A DNA stretch of 64,000 nt from Marsupella aquatica. Lineage: Eukaryota; Marchantiophyta. The first letter of the stretch is position 1. Each line of letters begins with the position of its first letter. The stretch covers positions 2,542,001 to 2,606,000 of the forward strand of contig OZ316896.1 in the NCBI GenBank assembly GCA_973895155.1, given 5' to 3'. The position numbers and the translations under genes were made by a program. The notes beneath the pieces are model-generated. The model had not been told where the DNA came from. It ran no database searches and saw only the letters and a list, made by a program, of their open reading frames with translations. Shown here piece by piece: positions 36,768-47,562 of the stretch.

Positions 36768-36914
36768 CTTCGACACCGATACAGAGAAACCTGCAGCTGC
36801 AATAGCCTCACGACGAAGTCTGCTTACTTGCTGGAATGTGTCACTCGGGCGCCGCCACTGAATACCAATCTCACTGCAATTGCGCTGATCATGACCATGA
36901 AAAGAAAAGCAGCG

Positions 36915-37200
36915 GCTCAGGTGTCAATCGATGCAAATTGAAACTAACGAAGGAGTTCACAATACCCATTTGGGCTCAGGTGTCAATCGATGCAAAATGA
37001 AACTAACGAAGGAGTTCACAATACACATTTGGATTGGGAATTATGGAGACCTCAATCGATACAAATTGAAACTAACGAAGGAGTTCACAATACCCATTTG
37101 GGCTCAGGTGTCAATCGATGCAAAATGAAACTAACGAAGGAGTTCACAATACACATTTGGATTGGGAATTATGCTCTTGTCTGCTGTCACTACATCTGGA
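36915..37200. repeat. Four-copy tandem repeat with two-unit higher order
   Basis: Units beginning tcaatcgat occur at 36925, 36983, 37052 and 37111, all followed by gaaactaacgaaggagttca. Spacing alternates 58, 69, 59. Units 1 and 3 end acaatacccatttgggctca and units 2 and 4 end acaatacacatttggattgg, so an AB dimer of about 127 bp was itself duplicated. It lies just upstream of the kelch gene (promoter, leader or intron). Confidence 0.92.
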
Positions 37201-37203
37201 ACT

Positions 37204-37440
37204 GTGAGTTATGAAACTTCTCCTCTCCCTAAACTAAAAGCAGGAAAAAGCAAGACCTCTTATACCTTCAAGTGTTACTACATCTGGAACTCTGAGTCAT
37301 GAAACTTCTCCTCTCCCTAAACTAAAAGCAGGAAAAAGCAAGACCTCTTATACCTTCAAGTGAGTCATGAAACTTCTCCTCTCCTTAAACTAAAAGCAGG
37401 AAAAGGAAAGGCCTCTTATATAGCTTCAAGTGTAACGCCT
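37204..37440. repeat. Three-copy tandem repeat
   Basis: The unit gagt(t/c)atgaaacttctcc...aaactaaaagcaggaaaa..cctcttata...cttcaagtg starts near 37205, 37290 and 37362. The first two copies carry an additional ttactacatctggaac linker. It follows directly on the preceding array. Confidence 0.9.
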
Positions 37441-37569
37441 TTGATGAGGGCATGAATGGGTAAATAGTAGCTTCCCCAAAACTCAAGCTAAAGCCCTGGT
37501 TACTGGGCTGTTATGGCCCACAATGCACTGTTGCTACTTAAGGAGTTCCCACATTCTAAAAGGAGCAAG

Positions 37570-37960
37570 ATTAAGGGGTATAGAGTGGACCTAATGGATC
37601 ATTGACAGACCATATTCAAAGCATAGCATGGATTTTTTAGGGTAAAGCATGAACCATATGGACTGTCGACCAATGATGTGGCATTCTGTGATTGGTCGCG
37701 GCAAGGATAAGGGGTATAATGTCAACCGTATGGAACATTGACCAAAGACATTCACAACATGGCAGGACAAGCCAGGCGTATAGCATCGGCTGTATGGACT
37801 CTCAACAGATGACATGATATTCTGTGATTGGTCATCGCAAGGATAAAGGGTATAGTGTCAGCATACCGTATGGACCATCGACCAATCACATTCACAAGAT
37901 GACATGGAGAAGGGGTATAGCATTGACGGACTGATGACATGACATTTTGTGATTATGGCC
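37570..37960. repeat. Three-copy ~130-bp diverged tandem repeat
   Basis: Shared ordered words are ggggtata, ccgtatgga.cattgacca, cattcacaa.atgg, gtatagcat, tatggact.tc, gatgacat.atattctgtgatt and ggtc.tcgcaaggata, with copies beginning near 37575, 37710 and 37850. Confidence 0.75.
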
Positions 37961-38319
37961 CCCCATGGGAAGCTCCTTCCAAAATCTCTAGCACCACGTT
38001 GAGACACATCATAAGGTTCAGTCACAAACACAACCAATGATGTCTTCAACAAGAAACAAAGACAACTGTTCATGTTTGATGCAAGGCAAGGAAAAATAGT
38101 TAGACACTGTAACTTTAAAAAAATACAAAATACAAAAATAAGTTTTAGAACAACAACAAATTGACTGAAACAAAGTTACCATTTTGATATTTTGTCATTC
38201 ATTTGATATCACAATGTTTGACATCAAAATGCTTGTGTTGTTTAATTTTTTGCACTTTTTTGAGAAACCAACCGATAGAAACATAATAATAAAGTTAAAA
38301 CTCCTTGAGCTCCACAATG

Positions 38320-38910
38320 TAATCAAAATATTCTATCTCTTTGATACTTGATGAAATCTGTCAATGTTAGATTCATTGGAAAGCTAGTGACATTTAGAAC
38401 CTCATGATTGAATTCTTTAGTTCTTGAAAAAATTAGAAACTCATAGTCTCCTTAGCACTTGAGTAAATCTATCAATGTTAAATTCATTGGAAAACTAGAG
38501 GATTCAAAAACTCATAATAGTCTTAGTACTTAATTGACAAAATCTGTCAGTGTTAGGGTTCACTAGATAGTTAGAGAAATTTAAAAACTTATGATTTCTT
38601 TTGTACTTGATGAAAACTTTCAATGTCACACATTAGAAAGCTAAAGAAATTCAAACATCATGATCTCTTTAGTGCTTGACAAAATCTGACATGAAATTGT
38701 CAATGTCGGACTCAATGTTGGAAATCTAGAAGAGTTCATGAACTGTTGATCTTTGTAGGACTTGACAAAATCTTATAATGTCACATTCATTGGAAAGGCA
38801 GATAAATTCAGAAACTCATCTGGTACTTGACAAAATATGCCAATGTGATGCTCAGTGGAACCCAAGAGAAATTCAGAAACTTATGATCTTGTTTCTCACT
38901 TATCTCTCAA
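38320..38910. repeat. Satellite-like array, ~80-bp unit, about seven or eight copies
   Basis: A diverged unit approximating cttgacaaaatctgtcaatg + ttagattcattggaaagcta + gagaaattcagaaactcatg + atctctttagta repeats head to tail. Copies are roughly 70-90% alike by eye. Confidence 0.75.
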
Positions 38911-40177
38911 TGGAATCTTTTGTGCTAACCACTTAGAAATATTTTAGAAAATTTGAACATTGAGAATGAGTTTAACATTGGCAGATTTTGTCATTACTAA
39001 TGAGATCATGGGCCCTCAAGCCATTTGGTTTCCATGAGTTTGAGAAATGGGTTGAGATGAGGCTCCCACATTGGAATGTTTGGGTTGGGTTCATACTTAG
39101 ACAATGATTTGAGGACGAGTAAAAAATAAATAATGAATTGCAATATGGAAAGGATCCAAGATTGAAGTTGATCTTGGCAATTAGCTTCAATAATCATGAA
39201 CTCAAGGTACAAGCAATTCAAAATTAGAGGGAAGTAGGATGAGCTCTAATATAGAGGTCCAAGTTTCTTCATCTTATATAGTTTCAAGTTGAAGCATGAT
39301 CCCACATGCTTTGTTCACATCATCATAGGCCGTCACATATTTAGGATTCATGCAACAAGGTACATAACTTTGATACAACATTTTAAAAATATTTTGAAAG
39401 ACATCTCTCATTGAATTTAATAATGGCTACAGGGAGATGGGGTTCATGAACTAATTGAAACATAAGTAGAGGTGAGAACATTCAAGTCACCTATGCATTT
39501 TCAAAGACACATCTAACTTGCCCAATCCCCATTTCCCACTCACACCCCAGGCTTAGTTCTTGCACCCCCAACTTTAGTTAAGCTTAGGAGAATCCAAATC
39601 TGGAGTAATTTTGGTGTAGCACTAATTATATACTCACACTATTTTCTATGGACAGTGTAACTGTGTTATGGTGTCTGTTGTAGTGCCCTCCCTTATTAGG
39701 ATGTACTGGAGCTTGTTTGTTAGCTCTCTCTTGCTCCCAATGGGGAGTGACACACTAATTATATACTCACTCTATTTTCTATGGGGAGTGACACACGCAC
39801 CTTTTTGGCTGTTGTTCCTTAGTTGGGTGTTTGCCCCGTTGCCCTTGTTGGGGTTTGCTTTTATTTCCGTGGCCTTTCTGGGTCCCCCCCTCAGTGGGGT
39901 TCACGCGGAAAAGAAAAGAAAAAACAGTGCAATAAAACAGACTTTGTTTAGGTTCAGTACCGCTGTTAGAGTGAGTGGTACACATTGAAAACTGGAGGAA
40001 GGGACTCTACGAATGGACTCGAGTATTTTGAGGATATGAGTCGAGCAATTTGAGTTTAAACATCGAATATAATACTTACTTGGCTTCGTTGTGTCGTTAT
40101 AAAGTTGGTAGAAAGCAATTATAGCCGCGGAATGACATTGAACGAGTCGATGTTCATGTCTGTCAATGTCAATTCGT
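38911..40177. other. Intergenic
   Basis: No supported gene. Apart from the family D repeat at 39668-39935, the sequence is AT-rich and unremarkable. Confidence 0.5.
39668..39935 (+). repeat. Dispersed repeat family D, copy 1 (probable retroposon 3' tail)
   Basis: Matches the reverse complement of 48018-48230 through gtagtgccct, ttaggatgta, tttttgg.tgttgttcc, ggtgtttgcc, cccttgttggg, tttatttc.gtggcctttct/atggcctctct, gggt.cccc and tggggttcac. It then passes into an A-rich end (gcggaaaagaaaagaaaaaa), as expected for a non-LTR retroposon tail. A 41-bp insertion (taattatatactcactctat...) is a near copy of the host sequence at 39625, just outside the element. Confidence 0.75.
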
Positions 40178-40300
40178 GGTTCTCTGAAGCAGCCCTCAAT
40201 TTGTATCTACGTAAAAGTGGCTCTCTGAAGCAGCCCTCAATTTGTATTTACGTAAAAATGGCTCTCTGAAGCAGCCCTCAATTTGTATCTATGTAAAAGT
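40178..40300. repeat. 41-bp unit, three tandem copies
   Basis: tctctgaagcagccctcaat followed by ttgtat.tacgtaaaa occurs at 40181, 40222 and 40263 with few differences. A separate ~31-bp duplication (gagcacacagtggggaga) follows at 40370-40430. Confidence 0.95.
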
Positions 40301-40913
40301 CATGATGGTCGAGCCGCATAGAGGCCTGCATTGACGGAGTTCAAGGATGAAGCGACAGATTGTGAAAATGAGCACACAGTGGGGAGAGTGTTAATTAATG
40401 AGCACACAGTGGGGAGACTGTGTTAATTAACGACACCAAATCAAAGCCAACCTTATTTATTCCAAGTAATGTACGTGAGGTCCTTTGACGTACAGAGCTT
40501 GAACAGCCTGATGAGGTGAAGTTCTTTCCGCAGCGAATTGAATTCATATTTTCTGTAGAGAACCGCAATGAGAACTGCATGTAGAAACTTTCCATGAGCT
40601 AATTCATTATGAAAATTCATTTGTTGTTCTGTCGGGGAAGAATTGCTTCCCATGAGAACATGGCAAAAAAATACAGGACTACTAATGGAGCATACGAATT
40701 GAGGTATGGGCTGGATGCTGCACTGAGCTAGATCTTCCTCTTTTGCAGGTCGGAGCCATTGAATTTATGCATCAATGTGCTCACTGAAGCCATTGCTTAA
40801 GGCGTGATTACCAGCCCTCGCAACGTGAGGTTGATCGAGGCAAAAGCTACTTGATTAAGTTTCTTTGAAAGCTGATCGATCTATGTAATGAAAGGCCATC
40901 AATTAAAGGCTTC

Positions 40914-42326
40914 TTACAAGGGCCCCCCCTTTGGCTTCTCCAGTAAACCCGAGATGTACCGTTCCATCAATTCGGGCCCCCTGTCGAGTTTCTCTCCCAC
41001 GGTCCATTTGTGCTTGATGTACCCAAATTTCTCAATCATCGGAACGTAAAGATCGAGCTGATCAGCCACGCAGAAAAAGTGATCCAGCCAAAAGAGGCCT
41101 CCCGGACGCAGAACTCGATCTATGTCGTAAAGTATGAACTCCAAGCTCTCGTTGGGGATCCAATTGCTTAGCACGTGCATGGAGTGGACAATGTCCAGAG
41201 TGTTGTCCGCGAAAGGGAGCCTCGACGAAACGGTGAGAAAGAGAGGCACTAGTCCACGGTGGGCGATGAATTGGTTGAAAGGACCGTTGAGGTTGAGAGT
41301 AGACGTCACAATCGTCACATTGTACTCCCGCATACGCGCAGCAAAGGATCCCGTGCCTCCTCCAATGTCCAGCCCGATCTTAATCGTCCCCCTCGGCTTC
41401 ATCTTGACCACCTCCTCGATGTTGAAGTCCAGCGAGCCGCTGCCGTCCACCCATCGGTGTTTCTCACGGCCGTCGAGGTCAAAGCAATCCAAGCAGTCAG
41501 CGAAAGCCTTTTTCTTGGCTCTCTCGTTGAGGCACTCGAAGCTCTTGCAGGGGTGGGGAGTCCACAGAAAATTGTTGTTCTCCGGTATCGTCCAGAGCGA
41601 TTCCGGGTAAGGGACTGGCTCAGTGTAGTTCGGTGGCTTGCGAGCAATGCATCGCCGACGCGGAAGAGGTTCACAGCCTCCGAGCAACAATTTCTGAGCG
41701 AGCGCCTCATCGTCGGGGCAGGCTCCTCCCACCGTGTAGTCCATGAACTTCTCGACGTCGGATTTGAGGAGCGCACATGCATGCCCGATTGAGGAGACGA
41801 AGGAGTCCGAGCTCAGGGCGGGGTTCCAGCCGAGAGGCAGTTTCCTCACCACAGTGAATTCGTAGAGCTCGTCCCTCTCCATATCGCCTTTTGCCCAAGC
41901 TAACCATGGATTATTTTCCTGACCGTCCTCGAGACCATCCATCTGACTGAACACCTCTTTCATGCGGGTGTTCAGAGGCGTCCCCTTCACAAGCTCAGCG
42001 ATCTGTGTGACTATGACTTCTGCTTGCTCTCGCAGGGTTTGGAGCTCTCTGCGCACTTTCATCAGCTCGATGCCCGTTTCTTCCGTATCTCTGTGGCTGG
42101 AATTTAGAAGAAGCCTCCACTCATCGGGACTTATCTTTCTGGGAAGGGAGTTAGCGTCTGCAGCAGATCCATCAAGGCTGCTCAAGTTTATGCCTTGCGT
42201 GTAATAGCTGGAGAATGTGAAGAGAGCCATGATGTTGAGGACTACAATGACGAGGATGAACAAAACGTTTTGCGGCAACCTCGTTTTCAATGGCTTATCT
42301 TTGTACATCTCTACTCCGTTGTCCAT
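40914..42326 (-). CDS. Membrane-anchored SAM-dependent methyltransferase family protein
   Basis: An intron-less 470-codon gene. A short basic N-terminus precedes one membrane helix (about residues 20-40, VLFILVIVVLNIMALFTF), so this is a type II membrane protein, probably Golgi or endomembrane. A luminal stem with helical heptads (80-115) follows, then the conserved block GGCEPLPRRRC (216-226) and WTIPENNNFLWTPHPCKSF (245-263). The methyltransferase fold has SAM motif I at 317-327 (KIGLDIGGGTG), HSMHVLSNWIP (381-391) and the post-motif RVLRPGGLFWLDHFF (404-418). This matches the Arabidopsis family exemplified by At1g29790, which is distantly related to DUF248/QUA2-type pectin methyltransferases. 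The substrate is unknown. The ATG at 42326 is followed immediately by the charged cytosolic tail, supporting the start. On the same strand, a donor-like cctg|gtaagt at about 43396 hints at a 5'-UTR intron. Confidence 0.9.
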   Translation of the reverse strand: MDNGVEMYKDKPLKTRLPQNVLFILVIVVLNIMALFTFSSYYTQGINLSSLDGSAADANSLPRKISPDEWRLLLNSSHRDTEETGIELMKVRRELQTLREQAEVIVTQIAELVKGTPLNTRMKEVFSQMDGLEDGQENNPWLAWAKGDMERDELYEFTVVRKLPLGWNPALSSDSFVSSIGHACALLKSDVEKFMDYTVGGACPDDEALAQKLLLGGCEPLPRRRCIARKPPNYTEPVPYPESLWTIPENNNFLWTPHPCKSFECLNERAKKKAFADCLDCFDLDGREKHRWVDGSGSLDFNIEEVVKMKPRGTIKIGLDIGGGTGSFAARMREYNVTIVTSTLNLNGPFNQFIAHRGLVPLFLTVSSRLPFADNTLDIVHSMHVLSNWIPNESLEFILYDIDRVLRPGGLFWLDHFFCVADQLDLYVPMIEKFGYIKHKWTVGEKLDRGPELMERYISGLLEKPKGGPL

Positions 42327-44707
42327 CGTTATGCTTTGCGCTGCCGTTTTCTCACTGGTGAAGCCCAGTGGCTGTTCGGTCGGCTGAGGGCTGATTTCAA
42401 TCAGCTAAAGTACCTTGCTTCTGCCCTTCCTTTGATTTCACTATTAATTCCCAGAGTAGAATGAAGTGGAGATGACAATTCCGAATAAGCTAAAGCTCGC
42501 GAACCTTCCGAGAATTTGACGAATGAGCCGGCCAGCCTCCTGTCAGTAACCCGCTCCACAGATTTGGTTGATAAATTAAGCTCTGAGACTCTTCGGATCA
42601 AAACTAAATCCCGGACTTCCACAATTCAAGAAGTTATAACTACTGTGCTGCACCTGGCCGATTGAGCTATATCCGTTGTAAACTATCGAGATCGCTCTGA
42701 GCTTCGGTAATAACAAAAACAGTGTCGAGTTGTTCCTGGGTCCAGCATTGACTATCCCCAACAAAAAAAGGTGGGGAACTGCATCAGCACTGTTGACTCA
42801 TTACCGTTGGCATCTAGTCGGAGAATTGTATACACTATCTTGACGAATTTAGGCCCTTGCAAGCGCAGCAAATGGACGTGTTTGAACGCGCGTCTAAGTT
42901 CCGGCACAAGTATCTGCAATTGAACCCAACAAGCATTGAACCATAATATCAGCATTTCCACGAACAGTATAGCCTGGACGCTACAGAATCACTACGATGG
43001 CCGAGACACCAAGATCTCTTGAAAAGCGAACAAAATCAGTACAGGTGTTAGGGCCATTCTCCCATCATATCATCAACGAAATCAATCAATGATCAATTTT
43101 CATTTTGCATGCTGACAGGTTTAATTCCAAAAAGCCGAGGGAGTCGACGGCAGGAACAGAGCGATTAGCTGTTAAATGTGGTCACTCTAGACGTAGTTCA
43201 CCGACCTCACTGACAGGAGTAAAATTTTCAGTTCCTGATTTCGAATAATTTTTTACACTCCTCTACGTTAGAGATTTGATGCTGATAAACTGCCGCTGAA
43301 TTACTAGGCAGCCCAATTATTCTAAAATTGTTCGAATGACATTTTGCTACCAATCATGCAGTACACAGAAAGCTTGAAATCTAGCATGAAACTTACCAGG
43401 TTGGCTCCAGTCAAAGAGCTGTCTTAGCTTCTTGAACGCATGGAGACAATATGCACATCTAATCTTCGTAAGGAAAACGCCTGGGCGCCACTCAGTCTTT
43501 AGGACCCGCCCGTCCACAGGTCAGCCTACCTGCCAAGAACAGCTGCCGGTCGCTAGCTAGCTCCTAAGCAAGATCGGAGAGAGCCGTTGAAGAGAGCTCT
43601 CAATTTCAAGAGGCAAGCGCAGGCAGCGACGAAGTTTGTTCTTGAATGAAAAGCATACATCACTCATGAAGCGTTTCCTTAGCGATGACCTCGTTGTGGG
43701 CACTTGATTATGGAGAAACAGCCCTTAAGCTCCTAGTTTCCTGCTACTTGCTTGGTCATGAGCGCCTTTGGCCGACGAACTTTGTGTAACGGTATGTGGA
43801 GAACAGCTCAACAGAACTCGGGTCAAATCCTTCATGCTCGGGAACCTTGCAACCTCTAGCTGTACGCATAATAATTTGAGCATGGAGTATTTATCAGCGC
43901 CACACACTCTACTTCCACTTGTGCCTGACCACTGTGCAGGCATTACGCCGCCTAAGTCGTCCGTCCGATCAGTCACATTGCAATCAAGTTAAGCCCGGGT
44001 GCCTCGATCCCGCTTTGAAGTCTGCAATCCAATCCTACCGACATCCACACGGCCTTCCTGAGGTTCTACTGCTCAACACTCTCACGATCAAAAAACACCT
44101 GAACACCGTTCGGTACCACCTCTGATACAGTCATGTGGAAGGCCCCTTCCGGATTCGCTTGAGACCGTAATCTCGCTTAATTCTTGCCTTCATGTAGGTT
44201 AAATCCTCTACTAGGTGTTCTAGCTTTTGACTTGTAGAATGTTGATTGCGAGATTTTTATGGTTCATGGACTGTAGCGATAGCAGAGATTTTTCTCACAG
44301 GACCCGTCCACTTTTAGGATTCCTATTTTCCTAAACCAGTTAACCAGACGTGCCATGACCTGCCATCGCCGGCACTCGTTCGTGCGTGAACGTGCTAATT
44401 AGTTCATATGGAGAACGTTTCCACCTTCCCACACCTCCACTACAACCCACCGAGGCAGCGAGCGAGGCTGGTCAATGCAAAGCGCAGACATTGAAGAGGT
44501 AATGTGCAAGAAATTATGTACGGCGAGAGGACAGGAGGATCGCGTACGAGAGCGGAGCCGAGCACGGCCATGCACATACGTGCATGACAGGCGGACGCCC
44601 GAAGCTTTGCCAAGAAAGGGGAATTGATCGTCGGCAATTTCGGGGCCGCGAACAATCAGGGTGCGTAGAGTTGTAGACTCGTTGGTCGTCCAGCATCCTG
44701 GCGCGCT
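42327..44707. other. Methyltransferase 5' region and intergenic sequence
   Basis: Upstream of the minus-strand methyltransferase. It probably holds the 5' UTR, a possible leader intron and the promoter. No other coding gene recognised. Confidence 0.45.
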
Positions 44708-46000
44708 GCATGCTGCATGAGGAAAGCAAAGAGAGATCACTGTAATGCAGAGCCATAATTATATCAAACTGCCAAAAAAACAAAGAGCAATGAACCTAGA
44801 GACAAATCCCAGGCCCCAATCCCCAATGCGAGCGTATATCAAACTGCCAAAAAAACAAAGACCAGCCAACCTAGAGACAAATCCCAGGCCCCAATCCCCA
44901 ATGCGAGCGCGGCACTTCGGACCCCATACACACTGATCAAACACGGTTGCCCGGGCGAAGACGATACTGCAGTAAGGTTGACCTTAGGTTATAGACTATG
45001 GTTACTTTTAGGTCAATTGGAACACAGCAGTGGTCAAGTACTGGGGTTAAAAGTGATGGGATATGGTTTGGGGGACAGTATACTAAATATTTTAGTTTTG
45101 GGGATAGTATCCTAATAACTACCACTTTGGGGGGTAGTTTAGTAAAAAGCTGTTTTCACCAAAGCAAAATGGAGGGCCTTTCGCACACACTAAATATAGT
45201 GTCCAGGGCTAAAAACATTTTTTGAATCCTTTTATTGCCCCCAAGCTCTTGTAAAGCCAAGTACAACCAATGGTGCCAGGGTAATTTACTAAAAGACAGA
45301 TTAAGGACCCACTCCACCTGAACATTTTTTGAATCCTTTTATTGCCCCCAAGGTCTTGTAAAACCAAGTACGGCCAGTGGTGCCAGATTAATTTACTAAA
45401 ATATAGATTAACTACCCACTCCACCTGAACATTTTTTGAATCTTTTTATTGCCCCCAAGGTATTGTAAAGCCAAGTACAGCCAATGGTGCCAGATTCATT
45501 AACTTAAAGACAGATTAAGGACCCACTCCACCTGAATGCATTCAAGTAGTGTTTGACTAAAGTCTTTCTAGATGTGAGAAGAGAAGATCTTATGAATTAT
45601 GCAAATGACTTTAAATAGAAATGGACCAAGAGGCCAGAAGAAGAGACCTCCAACAGAGGTGGTCTAAAATCTAGGACAAAAGAGTGCTCCACATAAGCAA
45701 AAATTGGACCCCATTACATTCTATGTAGGATTGGTAACAGGTTGGTTGAAAGTGCCGGTTGAAAGTGCCCCCAACGTTTTGTAAAGTGAACAACAACAGT
45801 TTCTCCCAAATGGATGGCTCTGATCAAATCCTAGAGACCAAACAAAAGTGAAAAACTGCCCCCAAAGTCTTGTAAAGCCACCCTAATTTGCATGAGGAAA
45901 GCAAAGAGAGATGCCATAATTTGCATGAGGGAAAGCAAAGAGATATCACTGTAATGTAGAGCCATAATTTGCATGAGGAAAGCAAGGGAGAGATCAGTGT
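44708..46000. repeat. Cluster of tandem repeats (75 bp x2, 107 bp x3 and related words)
   Basis: 44761-44910 holds two 75-bp copies starting atatcaaactgccaaaaaaa. 45214-45534 holds three 107-bp copies starting aacattttttgaatcctttt (45214, 45321, 45428), each with attgcccccaag.t.ttgtaaa and gacccactccacctg. The word tgcatgaggaaagcaaagag occurs at about 44713 and again three times at 45888-45990. Degenerate tgcccccaa..ttgtaaag words recur at 45767 and 45858. Confidence 0.88.
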
Positions 46001-47420
46001 GATGCCCACAATTTCACAGGAGAGCTGTTTACTAACCTATCCACCAAACTGACCCTAAATTATCAACTTGTCCTCCAAACTATGTTAAATAATAAGTAGA
46101 CCCCCTTTTTGAATATGGGTTGCTCTGCATTGGTCATTTGCCGTGTGACAAGGCGCTAATTATTCACCACGCTGAACCCAGGCCGGTTCTACACCCAAGC
46201 CGACTCACTCCCGTTATGACCATTCCCACAACCATTTAGGGAGTACCTGGCCGACAAAGGGAAGGAAGGGTGGCCCTGTCACCAGGCCTGCCTTTGCGGG
46301 TAATTCCGGCAGGGAGGAAGCCAAGGTCAGGGCTGCCTTAGCGCAACGTGAGGGAGCCAGCCCAGTACTCCCTAAATAAAATCAATTGGGAATGAATCAG
46401 CCCAGGTTAGGGTAGAACCAGCCAGGGTTCCACATGGCATATAGCACCTTGCCCCCGGGGTCCTCACTTCTTTTCTTCCAACCCATCATGCACGAATAAG
46501 TGTAAGGTTTTTTTATTGGGTTTAGTGAAAGACTTTTAAATTTTGTTGAAGAATATTAGGGTTGTTTTAATCCGGTTTTGAGAATTATAAGAATGATAGG
46601 GTTATTTAAAACCAAATTTGGAAAATTCCAAGAATATTCCATTAAGTTAGGGGTAAAACAATTCTAAAAATACTTTATTGACTTTATATGACAATGTCAA
46701 TTTTCAAACACAAAGATCATTTTTGAACACAACTCTCTCCAAGGATAAAAATGAAAACACATACTCAAAATTTAAATATAATGCCCCGGGCGCATTAGTC
46801 AAATAGAGCGTCTCATGGCCCACTATTCAAATACAGGGCCATGGCACTCTATTAGGGGTAGTGCCATCTCCACCTTTATTTTTGAGGTCACTACCATGAT
46901 CACCCATCTCTTGAAAGTAAAGAAAGACAAAAAGGGAAAAAAGAAACCTAGCAAGAAAAAGAAATTGATGCTATTTCTTGATCATCTTTGCTCCCTCCCT
47001 TTTTTGGTCTGCACCCTCACTGCCATTCATGCTCAAGTTAGAGTCCTCAGCCTGATTACCCCTCCCTAGAACGTAAATAGAGATGAGGGGAGGAGACCCT
47101 AGGAGACCTTGCAGAAAAAAAGATTCCCTTGTTTCTTATTCATCTTTCCTTCCATCCCTGCAAAACAAACTGAGTTCCTGAGCTACAGTTGCCAAGGGCT
47201 CTAAATGAACAATAGGGGGTTTCAAAGCTGGGTCCAGCCATCCTTGTGATCAACCAGGTCAGGTTTGGCATGGTTGCAGCCTCATGAATGGTGGGACATC
47301 CTTAGTGAAGGCTGTGAGTTGTGTGTGTCACTGCTTTGGCCGCTGGCTGTGGCCTGAGTACTCCATACTAGCCTTGCTTGAGTTATACAATACTTCAAAA
47401 AGCTCTGCCCCTCCCATATA
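46001..47420. other. Intergenic, no supported gene
   Basis: 46180-46450 is GC-richer than its flanks. Open frames here are short and unrecognisable. Confidence 0.5.
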
Positions 47421-47562
47421 GGGGTCCTGGTAACTACACATCAAAATATGACATACAGTGTAAGACATCCCTCATACCACGATAAACCTAGTTATTTTCT
47501 TTAAATCAATGAATGCACACAGGATATGGTCACATTTTGATGTGTGATCACTGGCAGGGCCC
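47421..47562. mobile_element. MITE-like element with ~35-bp imperfect terminal inverted repeats
   Basis: The left end ggggtcctggtaactacaca + tcaaaatatgac matches the reverse complement of the right end, gggccctgccagtgatcaca + catcaaaatgtgacc, over about 35 bp. The 142-bp total length and AT-rich centre fit a non-autonomous DNA transposon. No clear target-site duplication was seen, so the superfamily is undetermined. Confidence 0.6.

Noticed and set aside
35508-36776. Kelch gene start at the GTG at 36776
   Set aside because: GTG is not a normal plant nuclear start; the first ATG in frame is at 36767, or the start lies in an upstream exon.
37570-38910. CRISPR-like regularity in repeat arrays
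   Set aside because: Repeats are contiguous tandem units without unique spacers, in a plant nuclear context.
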